Positions 11,944-24,543 are shown, counted from the stretch's first letter. The stretch: 64,000 bases of DNA from Stropharia rugosoannulata (GCA_028532985.1 JANCIK010000008.1:3381658-3445657); one strand, 5' to 3'. Notes: a model not told the origin generated them from the sequence alone. Translations and numbers: made by a program.

Positions 11944-12197
11944 GCCCTGTACTTCTCTACTCTCACTACCCTGCCACGCAGTTCGACAGAGTCGGCATGG
12001 GTACGTTGTTATGAAATAAATAAGTTTGACTATGTACATTAGCAAGGCACTACTTTCGTAAATTCAATTCATTATGTACTTGTGTAGAGTAACGTAAAAG
12101 GTTCATCAAGTCAAGATAGCAAAAATCCAAGGTATATCCATTTCCGCGAGCCCTTCTCATCTCCCCGGGACGAGCACCCGTCCTCTAACACGGCAGT

Positions 12198-14933
12198 CTA
12201 CATAATCACACATTCCTTGTCGTCCGCCTTGACACCATGGATACCCATGTCTGCGAACGTCTGCGGCTTTCGACCTCCCCCTGAGGCATGCACGTTGGGG
12301 TTCGGCGTTGCTGCTCCAGAAGTAGAATTCTGCACGGGCCGGGGCGTTGCCAGCGGCCCACCCGCGGTGGGGAGCGAAGAGACGGGCGGGTCGGTCAGCG
12401 AATACGATTTCATGTGCGCATGTGGCCCGGGAGCGCCCTGTGGGTGAGACGCGGACGCAGGCAGCGGTGGCGCGGAGTCGAGGTTGAGCCGCATCCGCTC
12501 GAGCCGTGTCAGCGTGGTCATCCCCGTGCTGCTGTCCGCGCCCGCGCCCATGCTGGATGCAGGCCCGGGACCAGCGCTGTTCGCGTGATGCGGCCTCCGG
12601 CCAGGGCTCGGTGGCCGCCCGCCCACCACACGCCCGGGGGAGGCCCGGCGTGGGCTGCCATTGCGCTGCGGGGAGGCCGTCCCGGATGTCGTGGCCGACA
12701 CCTGCCCCTGCGATCCGCCGCGATGCGGGCTCTGCTCGCGCAGACCAGGGAGCCGCGCCCCACCGGCGCCTGCTCCGGCGTACCCAGCCTGCGGAGGGCC
12801 GTTGCCAATCGGGAGCCCAGAGGCGGCGGCGTGGGCTTGCGCGAGTGAGTTCTTGCGGATCACGTCGATGCGCGGGTCTGCTGCCTGGTACTGCGCCTGC
12901 ACCTGGGGCGGTGGACCGCCGGACGGGCGGCGGTGTTGCGGTGGCGGGGCCTGGAAGGGCTGGTATTGCGACTGCGACGCGGAGGGGGGGAGCGCGGCCT
13001 GGCGCTCTGCGAGCTCGCGGTGTGTCGGAAAGGTGCTCCCCTCCCAGGGCGGGGACAGGGGCTGCGTCTCGGCGCGCTGGGCGGCCAGCGTGCGCCTCCT
13101 GACGAGTTTGGTTTGCGTGATGCTATCGTGCTCAGCGCGCGCGAGAGGTTGGGGTGCCGGCTGAGAGAGAGCGGCAATTCGTGGCTTTGCGTCTGCGTTG
13201 CCATGTGCTTGTGCCTGGACAGAAAATCAGTAAGGGTGCACAATGGGGAAAAGGAAGGCTGCGTACGCGCTGGTACCACTCCATCGCCTTATGGAGGTCT
13301 CGTGGCTGACCGACGCCCACCTCTGCATAGTACCCCATCGCAAACTCAGCGCTGGGAAGTCCCTTCCGTGCCGCTTTCTCCGCAAAGGTGAGCGCGAGTG
13401 CTTCGTCCTTCTCAAATCCACCGCCCCCTGCCGGCCCTCCCGCCGGTGCAGCAGCCGCACCACCACTGCCACACAAAAACCACTTGGAGAGCGCCATGTC
13501 TGCCTCGACCTCACCCTGCTGACTGGCCAGAGAGTAGTACTGCACGCTGAGTAGTGGATCGAAGACAAATGGCGGCTCCGCAAATTCGTATGCATGTCCG
13601 AGTTTATACTGCGCAGCACCGAAATGGAGATATGCTGCACGTTCGAGGTGCTTGCGTGCTTCGAGGGACGGGGACAAACCAGCCGGGATAAGAGGAACCA
13701 ATAGCGATGGTGGAACGGTTATCTGGGTAAATTCGGCGAGAAGCAGAAGGGCGTAGACGTATGCTGGCTGTGGGCAGGATAGTGACGCGAGTAGGGCGGC
13801 GCGTTGGAGTAGAGGGAGAGCAGCACTGGGATTGGCTGGGAGAGAAAGTTGGCCGAGCAGATGAGCCATTCCAAGACGCTGTAGAATAATCAAAAAAGAT
13901 GTCAAGTTGCATAAAATCAACGTACGTATAAACAGCTCTCGACGTTCTGCTTTGCTCCGCGTTCAAAACACTCCTTCGCATGTACGTGGTCGTTGAAGTT
14001 CTCGTAGTCCCTCCCGAGGCGGAACCACGCTGCACTATGGCCTCCCCGCGCGGCAGCCTCAAAGTCCCTAAACGCAGTACGCGGGTTGTGCTTTATGAGA
14101 TCAGGAAACGCGCCACTAGCCGCAAACGTGGCACGCATAGCTACGGCCTCTGCAACGTGTGGTGGCATCTTGCCCTTTTCAGGAGCATGGGAGGCAGCAA
14201 GCTGAAGCACGACAGGAATTGCAGTATGCGCAAGGCGGTCAAGGGTGGGGTCTGCGAGGTTTAGTGGGCCCACTGGCGGGTCGGTCGCGCCCAGAGCACC
14301 AGTGGCGCGGTCGACGAGGAGAAAGACGTCGCGACACCAGGCAATCTTGAGCGCTGGGTCGTGGCCCGGGCTGACGATATGTTGTGCAGCCTCCTGGAGC
14401 TGCGCAATGACCGGCAGGGACGCGGTAAGCGAGGGTATGGCGGATGTAGACGATGCTGCTGATGATGTGGCTTGCGGTGGTGGTGGAGGGGCTGACGTAT
14501 ACTGGATGGATGGCTGGGGGATGGAAGTCATGGAGAGGTTTGCGATGGCCCTTGCTACATCGTCGTCGGACGGCGGTGGCTGGTTCCACTGAGCCGCCCA
14601 GGCCGGGGCGGATGCTGGCGCAGGCCCGTACCCAATCTGGACCTGATCGTCAAGAGTACGCGCCATCTACGCATCGTCAGCACATCCTCCACCCAGACTG
14701 GATGCACGCACGTTGGCTGGGATCGATCTGTCTGGTTTGTGCGGCCGGGGTGCAATCAGGGGGTTCTCGAAATGAGGAGGGGATTCGAGCTCGTAGATGC
14801 TCGGGGTGTTGTATCGCTCTGTCTGCAGCCTGAGATCCTGGGGGAGAGGAGGTAGTGGAGGAGGAGGAGGGACGTCAGAGTCGTTTATGGGTGGACGCGG
14901 TGGCAGCGGAGGAGCAGACATTTGGGAAACCAT
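12198..14933 (-). CDS. Skt5/Chs4-like chitin synthase regulatory protein with Sel1 repeats and CaaX box
   Basis: Four exons are read on the minus strand: 14933-14712, 14666-13926, 13878-13267 and 13214-12198, with introns 14711-14667 (containing CTGAC branch sequence), 13925-13879 and 13266-13215. The start at 14933 or 14921 (MSAPPLPPRPP) gives a polyproline N-terminus. A central alpha-helical Sel1/TPR-like array follows (AAARGGHSAAWFRLGRDYEN, AAYLHFGAAQYKLGHAYEFA, AARKGLPSAEFAMGYYAEVG), then a long low-complexity Pro/Ser/Gly tail ending in CVIM. That ending is a CaaX prenylation site. Skt5/Chs4 proteins recruit and activate class IV-type chitin synthase at the septum and plasma membrane, and prenylated C-termini are known in the family. 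An apparent in-frame stop at 14667-14669 is intronic. The full domain set makes a working gene likely. Confidence 0.85.
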
Positions 14934-14996
14934 AACATCAACGCGCTTGCTACAAATCCTGCCATCGGCACAGCCACACCACAGCCCCGTTTCCAC

Positions 14997-16500
14997 AGCA
15001 TCTCAATTATGCCCGTACTTTCTTCTAGTCCTGTTCCTTGTCTCGAGATATAGTGCTTTGTATGAGTGTAGCAAGCAGCTAATAGCTCCACTATCAAGTA
15101 TGTACAAGTTAAATGCCTGACGCCTTTACAGCCAATTCACAGCACTCAGATTGATTATAACCGCTTTTTGGCGACGGGTGTATGACGTTTCAGCGTCGAT
15201 TACTGTCTCACCAAACCTAAGTTAGTCGCAACCACACAGCCAAGCTGCCTGCCGCCTGCCGCAACTCTGCGGCTTTACGCGTTGCACGGTGACGAGCCCG
15301 TCAGAAATATCGTCCACGGTACTACAATCATCTGTCCGATATGGCGCTATTCTTGTCACTTTACACTACCCTTACGGCACGGGATAAAGGAGAGATGTCG
15401 AATTTCGAGCATTCAGAGGTCTGACATCTCGTATAAATTTGCTTATAAAGTTGATCGATATCTGTTCATCAACTTTGTATCGACTTATCGTAGTTAGTAT
15501 TTGTAGACTGCCTACGATGATCAGCTGTCACTGCCGACGCCGACCTATTTTCGGTGACCAAAAAGGTGTCTCCATACATGTCATGTTTTCGGTGGCATCG
15601 TTTTGGTGGGCTTGAATGGTAGAGAAAAACTTGTCAGCACAATTATTTCACAGGCAGAAAATAGGCAGACGAAGACGGACCGCACTGCAATTGTGCCCAT
15701 TTGTGTATGCCGACCTAAACTGCTTTTAAAATCTTCATTATCTCATCCATTCTCCAAGAACCCGTACAGTCACGGGCTCTACCTAGCAAACAGAGGATCC
15801 CGTATGAGTGGTAACCCGATCCATTTGCTCTCGAGTCTCTTGTTTGTTGCTTCTCAGGCCTCAGGTTCTTTAACTCCTTTTCGGAAGCAAAGGGGGCATT
15901 GACACTTAGTCTTATCTTCTCATTGGGTTTTTACCAAAGTACATCGACTGTTCTGCGACCCTCATCAGCAATTTATTTCTTCATCTATTGAAATTTGTAC
16001 CTTTGATGAACCGAGTTTTACTGAAAGGATAATTTTGCGGCATATAACAGTGTCAGAATGTTATCCTTCGACATATATAGCCGCATTGATAAAACGGGCA
16101 CCTCTTGGAAAACATGAATGGTCAACTGAATTTATTCTTAAACATCATTCTACATCAAGTATTTTGACTAAACGTATGTGGTAACTTGATAAAATTCGAA
16201 TAACATGCCTCAATGGTGGAACACGAATAACGACAAAATGACGTGAAAACTTTCCTGAACTTGAAGAGCATATGAATTTGATGCCATTTCACATGTTCTA
16301 TTATCATCAGGCTAGATGCATCTTATGTTAGTGCCTGTTCAAACGTTCATCCCCCACCTCCCACTGAAGCCAACTCCCTTAGTCTCATGGGAGGCGCCGT
16401 GGGAACATCATGCATCATGTGACCCATCTGGTTTTCACACGGCTTCATGAACCTGTTTCAAGATTATGAGGTGTAGGTAGTGGCTAGTGGCAGGTACAAT
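14997..16500. other. No recognised gene; diverged repeat
   Basis: Short frames only. The segment 15395-15590 matches 7548-7835 in mixed orientation. The hAT transposase reading frame to the right fades out near 16500. Confidence 0.4.
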
Positions 16501-16524
16501 AACTTACTCGTTTTTCAATACCAT

Positions 16525-18330
16525 AGCTGGTCAGGGTCGACCATACAACGTCGGCCATATTGTCACCTGAGTGCTCGCCAACTAGCTCTTGAAAGTCAAT
16601 TAGAAGTTCTTCTAGATTGCTATATAAGCATGGCAATGTTGCATATGGATGAAGTACACTTACCTAGATCCCCATTCTTGGTTACATAGTGCGCAACAAT
16701 AGCAAGAAACGCATAGTTATTACTTGATGTCCACGCATCTAACGAAATGCTAATTTTGCTTGCAACATTACTCTGCATAAGTATTCTCGTGTTAGTATAT
16801 GAAGTATGAATAAAATATTCGAAGAACATGCCGCAAAGTACTCTTTAGTAGACTCAATAACATTGTCGCCCATTTTCAGGATACGGCGCCGGATAGAGTC
16901 TTTATGAGGAATTTTGAGCTCAGACGGGGCAGAATGATGAGTGTACATCATCATTTTCCGATACTCAGGTTTGTCGACTTCGTCAAATGGCTGGTCGCAT
17001 GATACAATCCATTCAGCAATGAGATCTTCGAAGTACCGTTGATCCCACGGTTCCTTGTATGGACTAATTAGAGACCGAAATGACATAAAGAGATGGAACG
17101 TACCTGGTTACGCATTGCTTGTTTTTCAAATGCTTCATGTAATGAACTCGCTGCTGCTTTTCCGAGCTCTTCAAAGTAGACTGCCTCCTCCACAGCAGTC
17201 AGTTTTACCCTACCAGCTGCAACCTCGGCTTCGTGTTCCGTGATAGGTTCCGTGATTTTACGAGCCTTTAAAACTAGATACAGGCGGTACATAGTAGGCG
17301 AGCACACTTTTAAATGGTTCACGAGATCTATAAAGCGCTTTAGACATATATGTATCTCGAGAGATAACTGACATACTAGTGAAATTGGATTTCATGCTTT
17401 TAGTAACTGTGAAAACCTTGCGGTTTCCATGATAGCACTTGTAGTGACTATCCCCTATACCACCAACCTCTCCGTTTCGACCATGCAGTACTTTCTCATA
17501 GAAGTAATGAATAGCATTCTTATGCACAGTTGGTAGGGCCTAGATGCATGTACATAACAGTTCAAACTTCAAAGAAAGGTACCAAAGACACTTACAGCCT
17601 TTGCTATTTTGTTGCTACCATTAGTCTTGTCGGCAGCAGTCATAGACTGGCTTATAATGGTGCCATGCGTTAAGGTGTCTGTATTACTCTTCTTTGCCTG
17701 GGATTTACGTTTACGCTTCCCTGATCCTCTTCCCGACTGCGGTAGAATTTTGGAAGGTAGAATATCGGCAAGCTTAGCACAAGTTCAGTATCACAATTTA
17801 CGACATATATATATGTGGAGTCTGCACACACCTCGCTGTTAGATATATCTCGTTCATCCACGGCGTTAAACCCGCCACTATCAGACACTCCATTCTCCGA
17901 TTCACTGCTGCTTTCCGATGCAGAAAAGTCATGATCCTCGACGTCCGACTGACTAGTTCCGAGGCGCCTTGATTGCGTCTTCCTACGTTTAGTAGCACGG
18001 CGTGTTGGAATACTACCAGATATCTTTTCTCCATCCGAGTCGCATTTTTCAGCGTCAAGAGCTTCAAGTAGACGGCTGCTGGATGTTCCAGAACGACGCA
18101 CATGGCCTGTAACATGAGGAGTAGTACCTATTGAATAGAAGCATTGAGAACATGTTAGGTTAACTGTTAGTAAAGATGTTACGTGCCTGTTTGTGCTGGT
18201 CCCCCATCTCCTGACTTTTTGGATCCGATCGGAAGAAGATCAGACTCGGATTCATAGAATACAAGCTCAGAAGCCTCCTTGAGGTTGTTATTTGCATCTA
18301 GCACAGGTGTATCTGCCATGCTGGAAAAGT
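16525..18330 (-). pseudogene. hAT-family transposase, 3'-truncated
   Basis: The minus strand carries, in order, an acidic/serine-rich N-terminal segment with basic patches (RRATKRRKTQ, GSGKRKRKSQ), a zinc-finger-like block around HYFYEKVLHGRNGEVGG and DSHYKCYHG, a helical block (LTAVEEAVYFEELGKAA), SCDQPFDEVDKPEYRKMM, and the RNase H-fold start KISISLDAWTSSNNYAFLAI. The last recognisable exon, ending near 16525, contains a GEHSGDNM segment. Exons are separated by short introns. The catalytic remainder and C-terminal dimerisation block, which should follow below 16500, are absent, so the gene is truncated and non-functional. Confidence 0.7.
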
Positions 18331-18739
18331 AACAAAGTAAGAACCACGTTCAGAAAAATTGCATGCAACATCATACCTTAATCATGCTCCATAGCTACTA
18401 GCCGCCACAAATTGTCCACTGATAAGCCAATCACACTTCATTATTGCGCAGATTTGACCGGATAGAATTACTGCTATCGACTACAAGCAACTATACTAAT
18501 GATATACTGCAAATGTTGAGCAGAAGAAAAGATGTAGTGTATATGCTGACTTACCACAATTGACCTTTCAACCGTAGCTTCAATCTCCTTGAACTCCATC
18601 CTTCTGTTGCTCCATACATGTCGGAATCTATACCCGAATGGCGGGCGCAGTGTGAGTCGATGCCAAGCAAGAATAAGACGCAATGAGATGATTGAGGAAA
18701 CAACGTTGCATGTGGCAAGCATGTGGGATTGTTGATGGT

Positions 18740-18935
18740 CCCGTGATATTTCAAGTCCCGCTAGACGGCCGTAATACGGCCGTCGCAGTGCCGTGGTATC
18801 TGAAATTGACGGGCTGTAACCGTCCTGTTACCGTTGCCGTGTGCAGACTTACAAAACGTAAGACGGCACGGCTACGGCAGCTGCAAACGGCCGTCCCGTC
18901 AACCGTCAAAACGGCTACGGTACGCAGCCCTAGCT
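18740..18935. repeat. Probable 5' terminal region of the truncated hAT element
   Basis: A dense array of ACGGCCGT, ACCGT and GACGG motifs ends at GGTACGCAGCCCTA (about 18932), whose complement TAGGGCTGCGTACC is of the kind found at hAT termini. No matching opposite end is found near 15.9-16.5 kb, in line with the truncation of the transposase there. Confidence 0.5.
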
Positions 18936-19665
18936 GCTCTCGAGTTTACATGAAGCGCGTCAGCAACAACGCCAAAGACACGGAGTGAAGTCGAGGTATG
19001 ATCATAGAGTATATCTCTAGATGTCCTTTTTTATTTCATGAGCCCACATAAAGTTCTGAAAAAATGTTTCCTCCCAGTTTGACATTCCTAGTGGTTGTAG
19101 CTCAGCCATCGGACTGAATTTGAATACATACTTTACGCTCAATGGAATGGTATGACATGGTATAAATATTTACATGCAGAGAAAAATTGCTCTGAATACT
19201 AATGAAAATGAGTATGAGAATCTTGGCAGGTCAAAGTTGACCTTCAAAACTTTCGCCTACGCTTCAAATGCCCCAAGTTTGTCTGGGGACACAAAATGTC
19301 CCAAAATACTCTCGCGGAATATTTTCTCGCATGGACTGCCGTAGGGCTTCCTTATCCACGTCAATATGCATATTGAAGTCATCGGTGGTTCCACACAACT
19401 ACCCCTTATATGGCAAATTGCTGACATACTGTCTAGATTGTGTTCTGCAGTGTATATAGAAACTATCAAAATTATGATAAACACAACCGGTGCAATATTG
19501 AGTTTGACAAGACTCTACTACGGGTATAGTGCGTAGGAATATGGCAATGAATTAACTATACAAATCTTTTGGGCCTCAAAGAAGCCTATAGAACATCACC
19601 TCCAAACACTTGTTTACTCAAGGCAACACAATTTATGTCTCGCAGGGTGGCACCAGCTCTCGAAT
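18936..19665. other. No recognised gene; left part of a segmental duplication
   Basis: The part 19490-19665 is similar to 28660-28840, which precedes a broken copy of the same neighbouring gene. Nothing else is recognised. Confidence 0.4.
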
Positions 19666-20784
19666 CTACTTCGTATCAGTCCACTCTGTCCCTGACAGTA
19701 GAAGTTCTGTGCCGTCGTTGATTCCAAGGAGTCTGGCGCTATGGGCCCTCCCATTAGCTACGTAAGTTAAACAAAATCATGTTAGTACATGATAAAAGGG
19801 ATGCGTGGAATCACTTGCGAATGAACTTGATTGGTGTATCAAGAGGATATCAGACCATGTCACCCAAATCACAAAATAGACAGAACGCACATAGCCTGTT
19901 ATAACGGGGCCATTGATGCCACTGAAGTAGAAAACAATGCGGTCATTAGTATAGCTGACATGGGTACCGTCGCCTATATGTTGTAAGCTGGAGTAGTAGA
20001 AGTTACCCTTGATGTCTGTATGATCCACGTCGTTGTTAGGCTAGCTTGTGAATAGACAAAATTTATAGGTGCATACTTGGAATACCAGCCGCTTTCAAAG
20101 TAGAGTCATCGGTGACCATAGTTCCTATCTTCTGAATATTTCGGGAGATATCTAGGGTCACAGAACGATTATTTTCATCTTTTTTGACGTAGGCCTCCAC
20201 GTGGCGCTCAGTAGAGGATGTCCTCCACTTGCCCAAGTGTTTGTACATAACCATTCCCGCTACGGAAACAATTTTAAACTACTCAAGACAAAATAAATAA
20301 GATGATGACAGTTTGAGATTTAATAAAGCGCTTACATAGTCATCGGCAAGAAACTGTTGATTCAATAGATGGGACGCTGTTACTGTGAATTTTCTCAGTA
20401 AGAAACAAGGTATCACACCTCAGCAAGAACTGTGTCGTCAAGATAAAATTTGACCCATGCGATAAGTTGCCCGTTTTTTGGATTTGTTGTGCCTCCTGAT
20501 ACATAGCCATTAGCAGTCTTGACTGTGACAAGGTCGTCGTAATAGAAGAAACCAGTTGCATCTTGACAAAATTCATGTAACAGATGAGCAGATATCCTGT
20601 CGCAGGTCGATGGAAACATACCTTGCCCAATAAATGAATGGTCGCAAAATTCCATCCTTAGTTCGGGGAGCACGACTCGCAAGCCATGTTTATATCCTAG
20701 TAAGGAGGAGTGAAAAAATAGCGCGCCCGCAGAGGTCTGATGCTTGTATTTTACGAGGTATTCTGCATATATGCTACGATTCAT
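19666..20784 (-). CDS. Beta/gamma-crystallin-like protein, family copy 1
   Basis: Five exons can be followed from the ATG at 20784 (MNRSIYAEYLVKYKHQ) to a stop at 19666. Conserved blocks are an N-terminal SAGALFFHSS, GLRVVLPELRMEFCDHSFIG, a middle exon with NGQLIAWVKFYLDDTVLAEV, an exon with a KWRTSSTERHVEAYVKK segment, an exon with YVSYTNDR-like GTHVSYTNDRIVFYFSGING, and a last exon beginning ANGR (ANGRAHSARLLGINDGTELL). The aromatic-x6-Gly pattern (F-CDHSFI-G, F-YFSGIN-G) is that of beta/gamma-crystallin Greek-key motifs. The assignment is by pattern only. No signal peptide is seen. The function is unknown, and the protein is possibly a cytosolic lectin-like or calcium-binding protein. Confidence 0.55.
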
Positions 20785-20996
20785 TGTATGAGGACGAATA
20801 GGGGGGATGTTTTTCTCACTTCATATCCCATATCTTTATAATTATGACACGCTTTTGTATGTAGGTGTTTGGCTGACGGAGTCGCGGCATGCAGACCTGG
20901 GTTTGAGCTGGTTATGGAGTGACAAAAGGAAGTGAAATGCAATGCAATGGTCTGATACCGCCAACCAAACCAATCACATATAGTACGCTATGTGTG
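20785..20996. promoter_or_regulatory. Upstream region of crystallin-like copy 1
   Basis: This spacer lies between the gene start and the long-TIR element copy B. Insertion of the element has left only about 210 bases of original upstream sequence. Confidence 0.3.
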
Positions 20997-22135
20997 TATG
21001 GCGGTCCATGTGTACTTTTATTCCGCGCAATTTTATGAGCCATATATTGCCCCGCAGAATATATAAGTGCCCCGCGGAATTTCTAGATGCCCCGCAGAAA
21101 TTTGAAGTGCCCCGCAGAAGTTGAAATTCCGCGCGCGCAGAAATGCAGTGTCTGAAATCTGCGCGGGGTGAGTTTTTCGAGTCAAATACATGTTTTTTGT
21201 CCAAAAGCATGCATAGAAATGCCTGCGCGGAATTTTTACACTGCGCGCAGAAATTGAGAAATTGACTTGTACTCACATTTTCGACGTGCCGACGTGCCGT
21301 GGCCAAGATTTGATGATGTAAGTGATGCGGTCGGCATAACGGATCTCACACATCGGACTCTGAAACATCGTGGGAAATTGGCCTCCTAGCAGGGAGTGGA
21401 GAGCCTATTATACAATTGTCAACCCCTCCTTATAGCTTAAAGCGAGCTAATGTATATGATTAATAAATTACTATGTACTTTCTCTGCAAAATGTGGTTTT
21501 TACCTTTGTTTAGTAAGAGTAAAGATTGACATCCTTAGGTGAATTATTGCATTGGAATATAACCCAAAAACAACCAATCAACCAGATGTTATACCTGACT
21601 TAGGTAGATAATTCACACGTCAAAGGATCTGGTACATCTTTGAAGTAACCAGAATGATTACAAGATTCTTAATGGCAAGTAGACGGGCGCCATTAATGTT
21701 TACCTTACCCTTGCTTTGAAGTTTCCACGGTATTTCAAAGTCCGAAAAGCCAGGCTCCGTGATGCCGACAGCATCACTTACATCATCAAAACCCAGCTCC
21801 GGCACGTCGGCACACCAAATTGGTGAGCACAAGTCAATTTCTCAATTTCTGCGCGCGCAACAGACACTTTGCATTAAATTTCTGCGCGCAGTGTAAAAAA
21901 TCCGCGCGGGCATTTCTATGCATACTTCTGGACAAAAAACGTGCATTTGACTCAAAAAACTCACCCCGCGCAGATTTCAGACACCGTATTTCTGCGCGCG
22001 CGGGATTTCAACTTCTGCGGGGCACTTCAAATTTCTGCGGGGCATTTAGAAATTCCGCGGGGCACTTATATATTCTGCGGGGCAATATATGGCTCATAAA
22101 ACTGCGCGGAATAAAAGTACACATGGACCGCCATA
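20997..22135. mobile_element. 1.1-kb non-autonomous long-TIR element, copy B
   Basis: It has the same structure as copy A: TATGGCGGTCCATGTG at the left, its exact complement at the right, long inverted repeats rich in GCGCGGAA, and a unique centre (21290-21830) that matches the centre of copy A with few differences. Small indels distinguish the copies; for example, two extra GCCCCGC-type units lie near 21050-21095. There is no target duplication (TGTGTG against AGCCGC). Confidence 0.85.
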
Positions 22136-22650
22136 AGCCGCAGCGTAGCGAGGCGGAACTTGTGCCTCTATATAAACAACGTACAAACATCTAAAAAGCG
22201 GCAAAATGATAGCATTTCCTATATCTTGATTGGCTCGATTCCCTGATCGGTCGCTTTTTCCGTTGTGGGAAGGGAAGACATTGCTAACATGGGTCTTACC
22301 CCACGGTAAGAAGTTCACAATTAGCCATGTGATCCCATGCACGACGATTGAAGCCATAAAACCTCCCAATAATGACCAATTCATGTCTATATCTTTACTT
22401 GATGATTACCACGCATCCCACGGTACACATTTTAATCCGAGGTTCTTTTAGGGTCCATGATTTAAATGGCCTTGACAGATGTTATCGCATTGTACATATA
22501 CCTGTCAGTTTATACTATTTCAACTGACAGTCAGAGAGCTGACGTTCGGAGATGAAAGTGCCACCAGGATCTTGATAATTTGCAGCCACATTAATAAGTG
22601 GCGTAAGTGGCGCTGTACGAAGGTATAGATAGGGAAGAATACATTACCTA
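22136..22650. other. Segment duplicated at 29.06-29.40 kb
   Basis: Blocks at 22405-22460 and 22545-22650 recur at 29058-29112 and 29268-29400, with the palindromic MITE lying between them in the second copy. No gene is supported. Confidence 0.5.
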
Positions 22651-22656
22651 CATACG

Positions 22657-23181
22657 TATGGCGGTCCATGTGAGGAAATATTCCGCGCGAATATTATCTA
22701 AGATCTGGACTGCGCGAGAGTTTTCACATGTCTGCGCGGAAATACTTGTCTTGCGCGAAAGTTTTGGGATGTGCGCGAAAGTTTTGAGATGTGCGCGAAA
22801 GTTTTGAAACATGCGCGAAAGTTTTGAGATGTGCGCGGAAAATCTTAAAATGTGCGCAAATGAATTGTTAGGTATGATTACCTGCGCGGAATAAGTTATC
22901 TCACTGCGCGGAAACTTTTGCCACTTGCGCGAAAGTTTTGAGCATCTGCGCGGAAATGAAAAGAATGTGCTCCCACGGCCTTGCCGGGCAGCCGGGCATG
23001 CCAAGCATACATAGCCGTAGAGCCGTCGGAGGTTCAAAATAAAATCGGGACGCGGCATCACGCACGGCATCCGTGTGAACCACAGTTCACACGGGCCCCA
23101 ACCAAGGTGCTACAGCAATAAACGTCGAATTATATTGTTTTAAAGGAATGTAGGTTATTTAAACGAATGTATGAGGTATTA
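22657..23181. repeat. Left terminal inverted repeat of the integrase transposon
   Basis: This TIR contains at least five tandem copies of a roughly 20-bp unit of the form GTGCGCGAAAGTTTTGAGAT between 22740 and 22860. It continues through GCGCGGAA motifs and a unique segment (22960-23181) repeated inverted at 28096-28320. It is slightly longer than the right repeat because of extra sub-repeat units. Confidence 0.9.
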
Positions 23182-23196
23182 AAATGAAGCCCGTGA

Positions 23197-24264
23197 TTAC
23201 ACTAAAGCTGCACGAACGCTATGTAACAAAGTATTGACCATGTTGTGCTCTGTCCAGATATGCCCGCACTCATCACGAAGCCATTTAAGAATAAACTGCT
23301 TACATGATGGATTCATGCCTATATGATCGATTTTCTCCAACAGTCCGACAATTTGGCGTAAAGGTAGTGGTGATGTAGGATGATGGATCTTCCTTACGAC
23401 AACACGAAACCAGTGCTCTGTCCAAATATCCAAGCACTTCACATGCTGAGTCTCTTTGCAGTACTCGGCACCATCCCAGTTTCTCGGTATTGGAGGGTAG
23501 TTGGCAAGTTGCATACGCTGAGTACTTATTGCCTCCTTTCCCGCAGCAATAATAGCGAAGACACGGTACCCCATGTTCTCGAGATCTGCCTGGGAAAAAT
23601 CCTAAAATATGCATCAGCTCATGTTAGAGGCGAACCAAGGTCGATTTACTTACTTGTAAGCGCTGCAGAATAAGCTCCGATATGGCGGGAGAAATCCAGC
23701 TTTCCAAGTCGTAATGCTGAGCAAGGTAGAGGCGACGGGCAGCAGTAGGAGGCGGTTTGAGTTTCAAAAGCTCGTTGCTGGCAAAGGTTATTCCCGGAGA
23801 AATATCCCACATGTGACAGACATGAAGAATATCCAGGAGCTGCTGTTTGTGCTCAGTCTCCAACGGAGACCATGAGCTAAGCTTATTTTAGTAAATTATT
23901 TGTTTTAATATATTAGAACTTACTCATGATTAATCCATGCACAAAAATTTGCGAAAGCATCTGCGGTACAGCCTTGAATACGTATAGGATTTAATGCGGA
24001 TCCTTCACCATTGACTCCAAGTACTCCGTTAGTTCCAACAAGCATATCACGGAGAAATTTGGAGTGTCTGGTCAGGCGCATAGAGTCTATACGAAAAGCA
24101 CGCTTCCCGACCTGGACAAGACACACAGAATGCCAAGTGTGAGAATGTGAGAATAAAAATAAACAAAATTCACACACTCTAAAGGACACTATCGAAATGT
24201 CATTTTCGTGACCGGGGTCATAGACAAAGTCACCATCGGAGTTAGGCAACATGTCTTGGTCCAT
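23197..24264 (-). CDS. BTB/POZ-like domain protein of the transposon
   Basis: The reading starts at ATG 24264 (MDQDMLPNSDGDFVYD). Exons are joined by short introns near 24177-24118, 23926-23880 and 23640-23600. The first two exons read DISIVSF, then an intron, then FRIDSMRLTRHSKFLRDMLVG and a segment with IRIQGCTADAFANFCAWI. This is the arrangement of fungal BTB/POZ domains, in which a strand-turn-strand is followed by a helix with SxxFRDM. The C-terminal exons give an alpha-helical region (HKQQLLDILHVCHMWDIS, DLESWISPAISELILQRLQ) ending LLHSVRAALV. BTB domains mediate dimerisation and bind cullin-3 or chromatin partners. A role in transposon regulation is inference. It lies divergent from the integrase gene. 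Confidence 0.65.
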
Positions 24265-24543
24265 GAGATTAAGCAGTGAAGTCAAACAGTTATTGGAACA
24301 GTACAGTAGATAGAGGATGCCGGAGCAACTGCTCTGAGGATCGAACACAAGACAACCCCCTTTAAATATACACGGAAGAAGTGTGATTGCAGTATCTAAT
24401 AATAAACCAAGGTAGAGCATGCCCGGTGAGGTCGATGCTTCCAGTATTTCGGTACAGATTGCTTCTACTGTGCACCGAGTATCGACAGGGAAGAGAGATA
24501 GATATAAACATGTTTTTCATTTTCCTTCTTATTCCTTTCGATC

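Noticed and set aside
12288..13102. Long plus-strand open frames of 150-200 codons
   Set aside because: They are antisense to the GC-rich SKT5-like gene, have Arg/Pro-rich shadow composition and contain no domain.
14667..14669. In-frame TAG in the SKT5-like gene, possible nonsense mutation or recoding
   Set aside because: It is the acceptor of a 45-base intron (GTGCGT donor at 14711, CTGAC branch) and removal keeps the frame.
22740..22860. CRISPR-like repeat array
   Set aside because: The spaced repeats lie inside a transposon TIR in a eukaryote, with short non-unique spacers. They are sub-terminal transposon motifs.
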